Shown: positions 1-7,482 of the stretch, one piece after another
Numbering within the stretch: the stretch's first letter is position 1
Layout of the letters: every line of letters begins with the position of its first letter
From: Claveliimonas stercoravium
Lineage (GTDB): Bacteria > Bacillota > Clostridia > Lachnospirales > Lachnospiraceae
Direction of reading: 5' to 3'
Length of the DNA stretch: 19,154 nt
Assembly (NCBI GenBank): GCA_019117345.1
Contig: DWZW01000129.1
Span: 1-19,154 of the forward strand
Made by a program: the position numbers and the translations under genes
The notes under the pieces: model-generated
The model's database searches: none
What the model saw: the letters and a program-made list of their open reading frames with translations, nothing else
What the model was told of the DNA's origin: nothing

Positions 1-714
1 GACATTGTCGTAGGTGAGACGCTGACCGATATAAAAGGCTGTGCACTGGTCAAGAAGGCTCAGGGCATCTCTCATGGAGCCGTCAGCCATCCTGGCGATA
101 TAGCGCACCGCCTTGTCCTCTACATCCAGGTCCTCTTTTCCGATCAGCTCACGAAGCCTTTCGGAAATAGTCTCTATGGAAATCCTCTTGAAGTCATACC
201 GCTGGCACCTGCTCAGGATGGTCACCGGTATCTTGTGGGCCTCTGTCGTTGCCAGGATAAAAATGACGTACTCCGGCGGCTCCTCCAGCGTTTTCAGGAG
301 TGCGTTGAAGGCTCCTATAGACAGCATGTGCACCTCATCGATGATGTAGACCTTATACCTCCCTTCCGTGGGGCGGTAGGCCACCTCCTCCCGGATTTCC
401 CGGATGTTGTCCACACCGTTGTTGGAAGCCGCGTCGATCTCTATCACGTTCATGGAAGTGCCGGCCGCTATGGACCGGCACATGGCGCACTCGCCGCAGG
501 GGCTTCCCTCCACCGGGTGCTGGCAGTTGACCGCCTTTGCGAAAATCTTCGCCACTGTTGTCTTTCCGGTCCCCCTTGTCCCACAGAAGAGATAGGCATG
601 TCCGATCCTGTCTGTCTGTATCTGGTTCTTTAATGTAGTTACGATCGCATCCTGCCCTTTGACATCCTCAAACTCACCGGGACGGAATTTCCGGTATAAT
701 GCCGTGTAGCTCAT
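1..714 (-). CDS. dnaX: DNA polymerase III subunit gamma/tau (DnaX), N-terminal part, truncated by window edge
   Basis: This is the clamp-loader ATPase of the replicative polymerase, a cytoplasmic protein that loads the beta clamp. The visible 238 codons begin MSYTALYRKFRP, the usual DnaX opening. They show Walker A GTRGTGKTT at about residues 45-53, the four-cysteine zinc motif (C-x8-C-x2-C-x2-C) between about residues 64 and 79, IEIDAASNNG, the Walker B region YIIDEVHML, and the sensor-1 region FILATTEAHKIP followed by SRCQRYDF. The ATG at 714 is preceded by a GAAGGAG ribosome binding site. The gene lies 51 nt after pfkA on the same strand with no terminator between, so the two may be cotranscribed. 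The C-terminal tau region and the 3' end lie outside the window. Identification is very secure. Confidence 0.97.
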   Translation of the reverse strand, partial: MSYTALYRKFRPGEFEDVKGQDAIVTTLKNQIQTDRIGHAYLFCGTRGTGKTTVAKIFAKAVNCQHPVEGSPCGECAMCRSIAAGTSMNVIEIDAASNNGVDNIREIREEVAYRPTEGRYKVYIIDEVHMLSIGAFNALLKTLEEPPEYVIFILATTEAHKIPVTILSRCQRYDFKRISIETISERLRELIGKEDLDVEDKAVRYIARMADGSMRDALSLLDQCTAFYIGQRLTYDNV

Positions 715-765
715 CTGCCGCACTCCTTCTTATCCTTTTTCTTTCTGTCTGTCATGCGCATCCTT

Positions 766-1842
766 TTATTTGTCGCCAAAGCTGATGCCCGTCATCCTGG
801 CCTCCTGGATGATGCCGGCCTCCGGGTCCACACATTTCAGCTTTCCTGCCACTTCCGCAAGAGGCACTTTCGTGATCTCGCCGCTCTTTATCCCCATCAT
901 ATAGCCGAAATCTCCCTCCAGGATATGCTCCGCGGCAGCAGCTCCCAATCTGGTGGCCAGCACTCTGTCGTAGGGGCAGGGCGAACCGCCTCTCTGGGTG
1001 TGGCCCGGCACGGTGATCCTGACCTCCTGGTCCATCTTCTTCTGGATGCGCTCCGCGATCTCATAGGCCACAGAGGGATAATTCTCCTTCGCCTTCTTGG
1101 CCTTCAGCTCCTTTTTGGAGAGCTTTGCGTCATCCTTGGAGATAGCTCCCTCCGCCACAGCGATGATGGTAAAATGTTTGCCCTCGGCCGCCCTCTTCTT
1201 GATGGCCTCCACCACGACCTTGATATCGTAGGGGATCTCCGGGAGAAGGATGATATCCGCCCCGCCGGCGATACCTGCGTGGAGAGTCACCCAGCCCACC
1301 TTGTGGCCCATGACCTCCACGATAAACACGCGGCTGTGAGACGTGGCCGTGGTGTGGATCCTGTCGATGGTATCTGTGGCTATATCCACGGCACTCTGGA
1401 AGCCGAAGGTCATATCAGTTCCCCAGAGGTCATTGTCAATGGTCTTGGGAAGAGTGATGATGTTCAGCCCCTCCTCCCTGAGCAGATTGGCCGTCTTGTG
1501 GGTCCCGTTCCCTCCCAGGATCACAAGGCAGTCCAGATTCAGCTTGTGGTAAGTGTGCTTCATGGCCTCCACCTTGTCAAGCCCGTTCTCATCCGGCACA
1601 CGCATCAGCTTAAAGGGCTGCCTGGAGGTTCCAAGGATAGTCCCTCCCCTTGTCAGGATCCCGGAAAAATCTCTGGAAGTCAGCATCTGAAAGTTCGAGT
1701 ATATCAGTCCTTTATAGCCATCTTTAAATCCGTAGATCTCAACGTCATCCCTCTTTGAGCAAACTCCTTTTACAACCCCGCGCATGGCAGCGTTCAGCGC
1801 CTGGCAGTCTCCTCCGCTGGTAAGCATCCCAATCCGTAACAT
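766..1842 (-). CDS. pfkA: 6-phosphofructokinase, probably ATP-dependent, with mixed active-site signature
   Basis: Phosphorylates fructose 6-phosphate to fructose 1,6-bisphosphate in glycolysis (cytoplasm). The 358-residue protein has the N-terminal nucleotide loop MLTSGGDCQALNAAMRG, then GGNGT (about 110-114), the catalytic loop PKTIDND (132-138, both aspartates present), the VEVMGH segment near 175-180 and PGHTQRGGSP late in the protein. The ATP/PPi discriminator equivalent to E. coli Gly104 is glycine here, which favours ATP. The Gly124 equivalent is lysine, as in PPi enzymes and the ATP-using group III enzymes, and the Asp103 equivalent is asparagine. An in-frame ATG lies 12 codons upstream at 1878, but AAGGAG sits about 10 nt before the ATG at 1842, so the shorter start is preferred. 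It is first in a likely pfkA-dnaX unit. Confidence 0.93.
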   Translation of the reverse strand: MLRIGMLTSGGDCQALNAAMRGVVKGVCSKRDDVEIYGFKDGYKGLIYSNFQMLTSRDFSGILTRGGTILGTSRQPFKLMRVPDENGLDKVEAMKHTYHKLNLDCLVILGGNGTHKTANLLREEGLNIITLPKTIDNDLWGTDMTFGFQSAVDIATDTIDRIHTTATSHSRVFIVEVMGHKVGWVTLHAGIAGGADIILLPEIPYDIKVVVEAIKKRAAEGKHFTIIAVAEGAISKDDAKLSKKELKAKKAKENYPSVAYEIAERIQKKMDQEVRITVPGHTQRGGSPCPYDRVLATRLGAAAAEHILEGDFGYMMGIKSGEITKVPLAEVAGKLKCVDPEAGIIQEARMTGISFGDK

Positions 1843-1881
1843 AATCCGGTCGCTCCTTTCCTTCTTTGATATTTCCAATTA

Positions 1882-1910
1882 AGTATACCCTATTTTTAAA
1901 AACAGCACAA
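1882..1910 (-). promoter_or_regulatory. Probable sigma-A promoter of pfkA
   Basis: On the minus strand a TATACT -10 box (1882-1887) is followed 17 bp upstream by TTGTGC (1905-1910) as a partial -35. It lies about 40 nt before the preferred pfkA start, within the divergent gap shared with the aminopeptidase gene. The -10 match is good and the -35 match is weak. Confidence 0.55.
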
Positions 1911-1940
1911 GAAAAACCGGGCGCAGTCCTCCCTCCTCCC

Positions 1941-1969
1941 TTTACGTTCCGAAAAAAAACGAGTATACT
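1941..1969 (+). promoter_or_regulatory. Probable sigma-A promoter of map
   Basis: TTTACG (1941-1946) and TATACT (1964-1969) are separated by exactly 17 bp, about 57 nt upstream of the aminopeptidase ATG. The spacer contains an eight-base A-run. It is arranged back to back with the pfkA promoter. Confidence 0.6.
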
Positions 1970-2025
1970 GTTAGCGGAATGCCCTGCGCTTCCGGAAATT
2001 TTAACAGAAAGCTGGTAACGAACTT

Positions 2026-2835
2026 ATGGATAAACTGGACATCAAACTCTGGTCCCTGGCCGCCAAAGGCGAGATCGTCCCGGACAGGTCCCTTCTCAAG
2101 ACCCCGGAGCAGATAAGGGAGATCAGAAGGAGCGCCGACCTGAACACGGCGGTTCTGGACCATGTGGCCGCCCACATAAAGGCGGGCATGAGCACCGCCG
2201 AGATAGACAGGCTGGTATACGACTACACCGTCTCTCACGGAGGCATCCCCGCCCCGCTGGACTACGAGGGCTTCCCGAAGAGCGTGTGCACCTCCATCAA
2301 CAATGTGGTCTGCCACGGCATACCGGATGAAAACGAGATCCTCCGGGAGGGGGACATCATCAACGTGGATGTCTCTACTATATTAAATGGCTATTTCTCC
2401 GATGCCTCCCGCATGTTCACCATCGGGGAGATCACTCCCCGGGCAGAGAAGCTTGTCCGGGTCACGAGAGAGTGCGTGGAGCTGGGACTTGCCGCCGCTA
2501 AGCCCTGGGGCCACTTAGGCGATATCGCCTGGGCCATCAATTCCCACGCACAGGCCAACGGCTACTCTGTGGTGGAGGACATCGGCGGCCACGGCATCGG
2601 CCTGGAGTTCCACGAGGAACCCTTCGTCAGCTACGTCACGCCCAAGGGAAGCGAGATGGTCCTGGTGCCCGGCATGATGTTCACCATCGAGCCCATGATC
2701 AACGAGGGGAGTCCGGACTTTTTCATCGACGAGGAGAACGGCTGGACTGTCTACACCATCGACGACGGCCTGTCCGCCCAGGTAGAGTACATGGTGCTTG
2801 TCACCGAGACCGGCGTGGAGGTCCTGACAAAATAA
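2026..2835 (+). CDS. map: Methionine aminopeptidase, type I
   Basis: Cytoplasmic two-metal enzyme that removes the initiator methionine from nascent proteins. The 269 residues carry the full pita-bread ligand set: Asp115, Asp126, His189 (GGHGIG), Glu222 (TIEPM) and Glu254, plus His98 in the CHGIP segment and His196 in FHEEP. Compared with the standard fold there is an N-terminal extension of roughly 25 residues with no cysteines, so it is not the SEC-C zinc tail found on some clostridial paralogs. After the last ligand the usual E-H-T pattern reads E-Y-M. The ribosome binding site before ATG 2026 is weak (GGTAA), but no other start keeps the N-terminal helix. The gene stands alone with its own promoter and terminator; clostridia often carry more than one MetAP. 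Confidence 0.93.
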   Translation: MDKLDIKLWSLAAKGEIVPDRSLLKTPEQIREIRRSADLNTAVLDHVAAHIKAGMSTAEIDRLVYDYTVSHGGIPAPLDYEGFPKSVCTSINNVVCHGIPDENEILREGDIINVDVSTILNGYFSDASRMFTIGEITPRAEKLVRVTRECVELGLAAAKPWGHLGDIAWAINSHAQANGYSVVEDIGGHGIGLEFHEEPFVSYVTPKGSEMVLVPGMMFTIEPMINEGSPDFFIDEENGWTVYTIDDGLSAQVEYMVLVTETGVEVLTK

Positions 2836-2846
2836 AAAAAGCAAAA

Positions 2847-2880
2847 CAAAAAGGACTGTGCAGGTGCATAGTCCTTTTTT
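2847..2880. terminator. Bidirectional intrinsic terminator between map and the Gate-domain gene
   Basis: AAAAAGGACTGTGCA pairs with TGCATAGTCCTTTTT over about 13-15 bp with one G-T position and a tiny loop. An A-run lies on the left and a T-run on the right, so it works in both directions. It sits between two convergent genes (stops at 2835 on plus and 2931 on minus). Confidence 0.85.
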
Positions 2881-2930
2881 GCTGAGCTGTATGTCTTTCC
2901 GCCGCATGTATAATAACCACGCCGTGGCCA

Positions 2931-4094
2931 TTATATCATGGTTACCAGTTTGAACAGGAAGTTTGCCGCCACACCGGCGCACAGGCCGCCGATGGTATGG
3001 CTGATGATCGCCTTTCCCGTCATGTGCGGGCACTTCAGGGCTGACATCATTCCCACATGTGTGCTCAGGTAGCCGCTCCAGCACATACACATAGCTGTAA
3101 ACACCGCGATGTCATTTGCATGGACAGACCCTGCGGACACCATGTCCGGCACAAGGCCGATGGCTGCTCCCGCCGCTCCCAGGGCCGTAACCGGCACTGC
3201 CACGGCAGAGGCGGAGGAGAACCCGAACAGCGGAGTCAGGATGAAGTCGATCTTTTCTCCCAGCCAGGGAAGGAGTGCCACTCCCTCGTAGGCCGCTCCT
3301 GTATATGTACCGTCGGCAGAAGGGCCGTTGGTAAGCATCATCACGATCGTGCAGATGACCAGGACGCCGGGGATGATGGCCATACCCACATCCACACCGT
3401 TCTTTCCGCCGTCCAGCAGGGACTCCAGGAGTCTTCCTCCCACACTGCCGCCTCGTACCTGACGCTTGTTGAGGAGGTCGTCAATGGACTCCCCCTCCGC
3501 CTCCGGCATGCAGTACTCTGTCACACCGAATTCCTTTTTTGTAAAGAGCATCATGATCCGCACGCTGATGATACTTCCGATGATAGCGCCCACATTTCCG
3601 ATGAGGGCCGCCATTCCCACATTCTCTCCCGGAAGGCTGATGCCCAGCATGAAGGTGGTAACGATGAGTCCCATTCCAAACGCCGTCCCCAGGTTAGTCA
3701 GCGCCGGAAGCTGATACTTTTTGAAATACTTCCGGAAATTGGTGTCCTCCGCCAGGCCCAGGATCGCCGGGTTATCTGACAGATACGTGGTCATGATCCC
3801 CAGAGAAGCCGCGCCGGGCAGGTCGTACAGCGGCTTCATCAGCGGTGTGATCGCCTTGTTTACAAGCGCGATGACACCAAACTCCGAGAGGGCTCCCGAA
3901 ACCGCGCCGGCGATGACCGCAATGGCCATGATATTGAACACCGTGTCGATCAGAAGCTGATAGGCTGTGTTCATAAGTGTCTGCATCATGTTGGCTCCGC
4001 CCATCACGGCCGCCAGTCCTCCGAAAATGGCAATAAAGACCGCCAGGAAGACAAACGCTTCCAGACTTACTGCTTTTTTAAATTGTTTCTGCAT
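2931..4094 (-). CDS. Gate-domain (nucleoside-recognition type) integral membrane protein, putative transporter
   Basis: A 387-residue polytopic membrane protein of the Gate / nucleoside recognition superfamily, which also contains SpmA/SpmB and parts of the concentrative nucleoside transporters. Its substrate is unknown. Hydrophobic segments occur near residues 12-32, 50-75, 140-160, 170-190, 240-260, 290-325 and 355-385. A soluble acidic/charged linker (about 195-235) separates two halves, each with glycine- and alanine-rich segments typical of Gate repeats. The first half has the conserved-looking motif TTYLSDNPAILGLAED. The ATG at 4094 is chosen because GGGGA lies about 6 nt before it; the ATG at 4106 lacks a good site. 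It is monocistronic and divergent from glgC. Fold assignment is good, but a transport role is only inferred. Confidence 0.8.
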   Translation of the reverse strand: MQKQFKKAVSLEAFVFLAVFIAIFGGLAAVMGGANMMQTLMNTAYQLLIDTVFNIMAIAVIAGAVSGALSEFGVIALVNKAITPLMKPLYDLPGAASLGIMTTYLSDNPAILGLAEDTNFRKYFKKYQLPALTNLGTAFGMGLIVTTFMLGISLPGENVGMAALIGNVGAIIGSIISVRIMMLFTKKEFGVTEYCMPEAEGESIDDLLNKRQVRGGSVGGRLLESLLDGGKNGVDVGMAIIPGVLVICTIVMMLTNGPSADGTYTGAAYEGVALLPWLGEKIDFILTPLFGFSSASAVAVPVTALGAAGAAIGLVPDMVSAGSVHANDIAVFTAMCMCWSGYLSTHVGMMSALKCPHMTGKAIISHTIGGLCAGVAANFLFKLVTMI

Positions 4095-4152
4095 ACTTTT
4101 CCCCATTTCTTTGTCTCTTTGTTAATTCAAAGACAATCAGCTCTTTCCCAAT

Positions 4153-4181
4153 ACCATACATTAAATTCACTCCAACTGCAA
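4153..4181 (-). promoter_or_regulatory. Possible promoter of the Gate-domain gene
   Basis: On the minus strand TTGCAG (4176-4181) and TATGGT (4153-4158) are 17 bp apart, about 60 nt upstream of the preferred start. Both boxes are partial matches, and the surrounding A/T-rich sequence offers other weak options. Confidence 0.35.
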
Positions 4182-4182
4182 C

Positions 4183-4282
4183 TTTTTTTCTACTCTCAGT
4201 TGATTTTTTTTAATTTTCCACAGATAAAAAAACTTATACCCCTGTTTTCACATCATTTTTTACAAATTTTCTTAATTTTTTT
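4183..4282. promoter_or_regulatory. Phased T/A-tract region in the divergent gap upstream of glgC
   Basis: Within the 263-bp A/T-rich gap there are homopolymer tracts at 4183-4189, 4204-4211, 4226-4232 (A), 4245-4248, 4256-4261, 4267-4270 and 4276-4282. The last four have centres about 10-12 bp apart and end just before the proposed glgC -35. This fits intrinsically bent DNA or an UP-like element; no protein binding site is recognised. Confidence 0.4.
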
Positions 4283-4293
4283 GCAAATTATTA

Positions 4294-4322
4294 TGGAAAG
4301 CGCCGCCCAAGAATTATATAAT
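4294..4322 (+). promoter_or_regulatory. Probable promoter of glgC-glgD
   Basis: A perfect TATAAT (4317-4322) lies 17 bp after TGGAAA (4294-4299), a 4-of-6 match to the -35 consensus. The start codon is about 35 nt downstream, leaving a short leader with the GGAGG site. Confidence 0.6.
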
Positions 4323-4357
4323 ATTGTATATCACAGTAAAGGAGGAGGGCGCATATT

Positions 4358-5497
4358 ATGAAACAGAACAATATGTTAGCCATGATTTTAGCCGGCGGCC
4401 GTGGTTCAAGGCTGCACGAGCTGACCAATAAGGTTGCCAAGCCTGCCGTTTCATATGGCGGTAAATACAAGATCATCGATTTCCCCATCAGCAATTGTGC
4501 CAACAGCGGCATTGATGTAGTCGGAGTCCTCACACAGTATGAGTCCATTCAGCTGAACAGCTATGTGGCAGCGGGACGCCGCTGGGGACTGGACGCGAGG
4601 GACAGCGGTGTGTACGTACTCCCGCCCCGTGAGAAAGCGGACGTGGATCTGAACGTCTACAGGGGAACCGCAGACGCCATCTCACAGAATATTGATTTTA
4701 TAGACTCCTACTCCCCGGAGTACCTTCTCATCCTCTCCGGCGACCACATCTACAAGATGAACTACGCAAAGATGCTGGCCTACCACAAGGAGCATGACGC
4801 AGATGCCACCATCGCCGTCATCGAGGTTCCCATGAGAGAGGCAAGCCGCTTCGGCATCATGAACACGGACGAGGAGGGCCGCATCGTGGAATTCCAGGAG
4901 AAGCCGGCCGAGCCCAAGAGCAATCTGGCTTCCATGGGCATCTACATCTTCAACTGGAAGCTGCTCCGCAAGATGCTGACGGCCGACATGAAAGATCCGG
5001 ACTCCAGCCATGACTTCGGCAAGGACATCATACCCGCCATGCTGAACGACGGCAAAAAGCTGGTGGCCTACAAGTTCAAGGGCTACTGGAAGGATGTGGG
5101 GACCATCGACTCCCTGTGGGAGGCAAACATGGACCTGCTGGACAAGAACAATGAGCTGGACCTGAATGACTCCACCTGGAAGATATACACGGAGGACGCG
5201 GTGGCGCTCCCACAGTACATAGGTCCTGATGCCGAGATCGACAGAGCCTTCATCACGCAGGGCTGTGTCATCGAGGGTTCCGTCAAGAACTCCGTTCTGT
5301 TTACCGGGGCAAGAGTGGGCGCAGGCGCGAAGATCATCGACAGCGTGCTCATGCCGGGCGCGGAGGTTGCGGAAGGTGCTGTTGTCCAGCGCGCTCTTGT
5401 AGCTGACAACGTAAAGATTGGAAAAGAGGCACAGGTCGGCAGCGCTGACAGTGAGCATATCGAGCTGGTCTCCAAACGCGTAAAGGGGGTTGAGTAA
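4358..5497 (+). CDS. glgC: Glucose-1-phosphate adenylyltransferase, catalytic subunit
   Basis: Makes ADP-glucose from glucose 1-phosphate and ATP, the committed step of bacterial glycogen synthesis (cytoplasm). The 379 residues open with the nucleotide-binding signature LAGGRGSRL (11-19). They continue with AKPAVSYGGKYKIIDFPISN, the sugar-binding LSGDHIYKM segment, FQEKP, and a C-terminal left-handed beta-helix (hexapeptide-like repeats from about residue 290). A GGAGGAGG ribosome binding site lies about 9-12 nt before the ATG. Its stop is separated from the glgD ATG by one nucleotide, so the two are translationally coupled. In Firmicutes GlgC and GlgD form a mixed enzyme in which GlgD modulates activity. 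Identification is secure. Confidence 0.96.
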   Translation: MKQNNMLAMILAGGRGSRLHELTNKVAKPAVSYGGKYKIIDFPISNCANSGIDVVGVLTQYESIQLNSYVAAGRRWGLDARDSGVYVLPPREKADVDLNVYRGTADAISQNIDFIDSYSPEYLLILSGDHIYKMNYAKMLAYHKEHDADATIAVIEVPMREASRFGIMNTDEEGRIVEFQEKPAEPKSNLASMGIYIFNWKLLRKMLTADMKDPDSSHDFGKDIIPAMLNDGKKLVAYKFKGYWKDVGTIDSLWEANMDLLDKNNELDLNDSTWKIYTEDAVALPQYIGPDAEIDRAFITQGCVIEGSVKNSVLFTGARVGAGAKIIDSVLMPGAEVAEGAVVQRALVADNVKIGKEAQVGSADSEHIELVSKRVKGVE

Positions 5498-5498
5498 T

Positions 5499-6614
5499 AT
5501 GGCGAAAGCATTAGGTATTGTAAACTTTTCCGGAAACCACATCTGGGTAGAGGGGATGCAGGCTTACCGCCCTATCGGCGCCTTCTCCTTCCTGGGACGG
5601 TACCGCGTCATCGATTTCCCGATCTCAAATATGAGCAACAGCGGCATTGACCAGATCCAGGTATATATCCGCAGAAAACCCCGTTCTCTGGCAGAGCACC
5701 TGGGAACCGGGCGTCACTATAACATTAACTCCAAGCGCGGAAGACTCCACATCCTGTTCTCGGAGACAGGTCTGGAGCACGATATCTACAACAACGATAT
5801 CGCCGCCTTCCAGGAAAATATGGAGTGCATCCGCAATGTAAACTGCGATTATGTGGTCATTGCGCCCAGCTACATGATCTACTCACAGGATTTCAGCGAG
5901 CTGCTCCAGACCCACATCGACTCCGAGGCGGACATCACTCTCCTCTATCACTCCACAGACGACGCAAAGGAGCACTTCCTGAACTGCAACACAGTCAATC
6001 TGAACAAGCAGAAGGGCGTCCTGTCTCTGGAGATGAACCGGGGCACCGCAAAGAACCGTCACATCTTCATGGACACATATGTGATGTCAAAGGAGCTCTT
6101 CATCGACCTGGTGAGCAAGGCTCACAAGACCTCCTCCATGTACAGCCTGGCGGATATCGTGAACGTGGCCTGCGAGGAGCTGGATGTGCGGGGCGTATCC
6201 CACCGGGGATACTTTGCCTCCATCACCGACTTCAAGAGCTATTATGACGCGAACATCTCCCTCATTGACTTCAAGATGGCTCTCAGCCTCTTCGAGGATG
6301 AGTGGCCCATCTACACGAGGACCAATGACTCCTGTCCGACCCAGTATTTCGAGGGCTCCAATGTAAAGAACTCTATCGTGTCAAACGGATGCCTCATCGA
6401 GGGGACCATCGAGAACTCTGTCATTGGCCGCGGATGCGTCATCAAGAAGGGGGCTGTCGTGAAAAACTGCGTGATCCTTCCCGATGTCATCGTGGACACG
6501 GATGTCCACCTGGAGAACATTGTGGCGGACAAGCACGCAAAAATTACTCACGTGAAAGAGGTTGTGGCTGCCCCCAATGAACCGGGATACATCAGAAGAA
6601 ACGATATCATTTAA
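5499..6614 (+). CDS. glgD: GlgD, non-catalytic partner of ADP-glucose pyrophosphorylase
   Basis: The 371-residue homolog of GlgC assembles with it and alters its kinetics, according to work on Firmicutes enzymes. It keeps the fold landmarks RVIDFPISNMSNSGID, AGxGRHYN-like TGRHYNINSKRG, a central domain ending near residue 260, and a C-terminal beta-helix with repeated I/V-x-N/G turns. The GGxGxRL nucleotide loop is gone: the equivalent stretch reads VNFSGNHIW. The SGDHIY sugar motif is replaced by APSYMIYS. This points to a catalytically dead subunit. AAAGGGGG lies 9 nt before ATG 5499; an in-frame TTG at 5490 that overlaps glgC is rejected. It is the last gene of the pair; no glycogen synthase or branching enzyme is in this window. 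Confidence 0.94.
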   Translation: MAKALGIVNFSGNHIWVEGMQAYRPIGAFSFLGRYRVIDFPISNMSNSGIDQIQVYIRRKPRSLAEHLGTGRHYNINSKRGRLHILFSETGLEHDIYNNDIAAFQENMECIRNVNCDYVVIAPSYMIYSQDFSELLQTHIDSEADITLLYHSTDDAKEHFLNCNTVNLNKQKGVLSLEMNRGTAKNRHIFMDTYVMSKELFIDLVSKAHKTSSMYSLADIVNVACEELDVRGVSHRGYFASITDFKSYYDANISLIDFKMALSLFEDEWPIYTRTNDSCPTQYFEGSNVKNSIVSNGCLIEGTIENSVIGRGCVIKKGAVVKNCVILPDVIVDTDVHLENIVADKHAKITHVKEVVAAPNEPGYIRRNDII

Positions 6615-6622
6615 AAAGGCAT

Positions 6623-6658
6623 AAAAAAGAAGTCCGTCATCTGTCGGGCTTCTTTTTT
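6623..6658. terminator. Bidirectional terminator between glgD and the ABC importer operon
   Basis: AAAAAAGAAGTCCG pairs with CGGGCTTCTTTTTT over 14 bp (one T-G pair) around an 8-nt loop, flanked by A6 and T6. It sits between the glgD stop (6614) and the convergent ATPase gene stop (6676), so it can end both transcripts. Confidence 0.88.
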
Positions 6659-6675
6659 CATATCCTGTATCCGCT

Positions 6676-7479
6676 CTACCCCAGCATCATCCTGTCATTG
6701 TCCAGCTCTCCGCCGCTGACCTCCTCGAATTTCTTCAGCAGGTCAGACACATGGAGCTGCCGCTTCTCCTCGCCGGACACATCGTAGATGACGCGTCCCT
6801 CGTGCATCATGATGAGGCGGTTGCCGTGGGCGATGGCGTCCTTCATATTGTGGGTGACCATCATGGCCGTGAGCTGGTTCTCCTCGATAATCTTGTCGGA
6901 AATCTCCAGCACCTTCTTCGCCGTCTTCGGGTCCAGGGCCGCCGTGTGCTCGTCCAGGAGCAAAAGCTTGGGCTTCTTGATGGCCGCCATGAGAAGGGTC
7001 ACGGCCTGCCTCTGCCCGCCGGACAGGAGCCCCACCTTGGTGGAGATGCGCTCCTCCAGCCCCAGTCCCAGAGCCGCCAGCTTTTTCTTGAACTCTTCTC
7101 TCTCTTTTCTGGAAATCCCCCATCTGAGTCCTCTTCTGTGTCCTCTCCTGGCAGCGATGGCCATGTTCTCCTCAATGGACATGGTGGAGGCGGTGCCGGT
7201 CATGGGATCCTGGAACACCCGCCCCAGATAGACGGCTCTCTTGTGCTCCGGCAGCCGGGTAATGTCCACTCCGTCTATGATGATATTCCCCTCGTCCACC
7301 AGCCAGCTTCCGGCTATGGCGTTCAGTGTCGTCGATTTCCCGGCTCCGTTCCCACCGATGATGGTGACAAAATCTCCCGGGTTCAGGTTCAGGTCCACTC
7401 CGTCGAGGGCTTTCTTTTCGTTGATCGTCCCCTTGTTGAATGTCTTGTGGATGTTTTTTATCTCAAGCATGTATCCCAT
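6676..7479 (-). CDS. ABC importer ATP-binding protein, TrpZ/COG1101-like
   Basis: Energy-coupling ATPase of a three-component importer, peripheral to the inner face of the membrane. The 267 residues contain Walker A GGNGAGKST (42-50), Q-loop Gln90 (RVFQDP), signature LSGGQ (152-156) and Walker B LLLLDE ending at Glu177. Next comes DEHTAALDP, where histidine replaces the common proline, as is usual in this subfamily. The switch histidine is in VTHNMKDA. The start at 7479 is supported by AGAAGGAGG ending about 9 nt upstream; the ATG at 7470 is too far from it. It lies 3 nt after the permease stop and is last of the lipoprotein-permease-ATPase operon. The substrate is not determined by this subunit. 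Confidence 0.9.
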   Translation of the reverse strand: MGYMLEIKNIHKTFNKGTINEKKALDGVDLNLNPGDFVTIIGGNGAGKSTTLNAIAGSWLVDEGNIIIDGVDITRLPEHKRAVYLGRVFQDPMTGTASTMSIEENMAIAARRGHRRGLRWGISRKEREEFKKKLAALGLGLEERISTKVGLLSGGQRQAVTLLMAAIKKPKLLLLDEHTAALDPKTAKKVLEISDKIIEENQLTAMMVTHNMKDAIAHGNRLIMMHEGRVIYDVSGEEKRQLHVSDLLKKFEEVSGGELDNDRMMLG

Positions 7480-7482
7480 TTC

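Noticed and set aside
754..1758. Long plus-strand open frame (334 codons) opposite pfkA
   Set aside because: It is the mirror of a clear phosphofructokinase, with His/Leu/Asp-rich composition, no family motif and no ribosome binding site.
5490..5498. TTG start for glgD overlapping glgC
   Set aside because: The ATG at 5499 has AAAGGGGG at the right distance and matches the family N-terminus.
4682..5542. Minus-strand open frame of 286 codons opposite glgC
   Set aside because: Shadow of GlgC codon usage. No recognisable motifs or translation signal.
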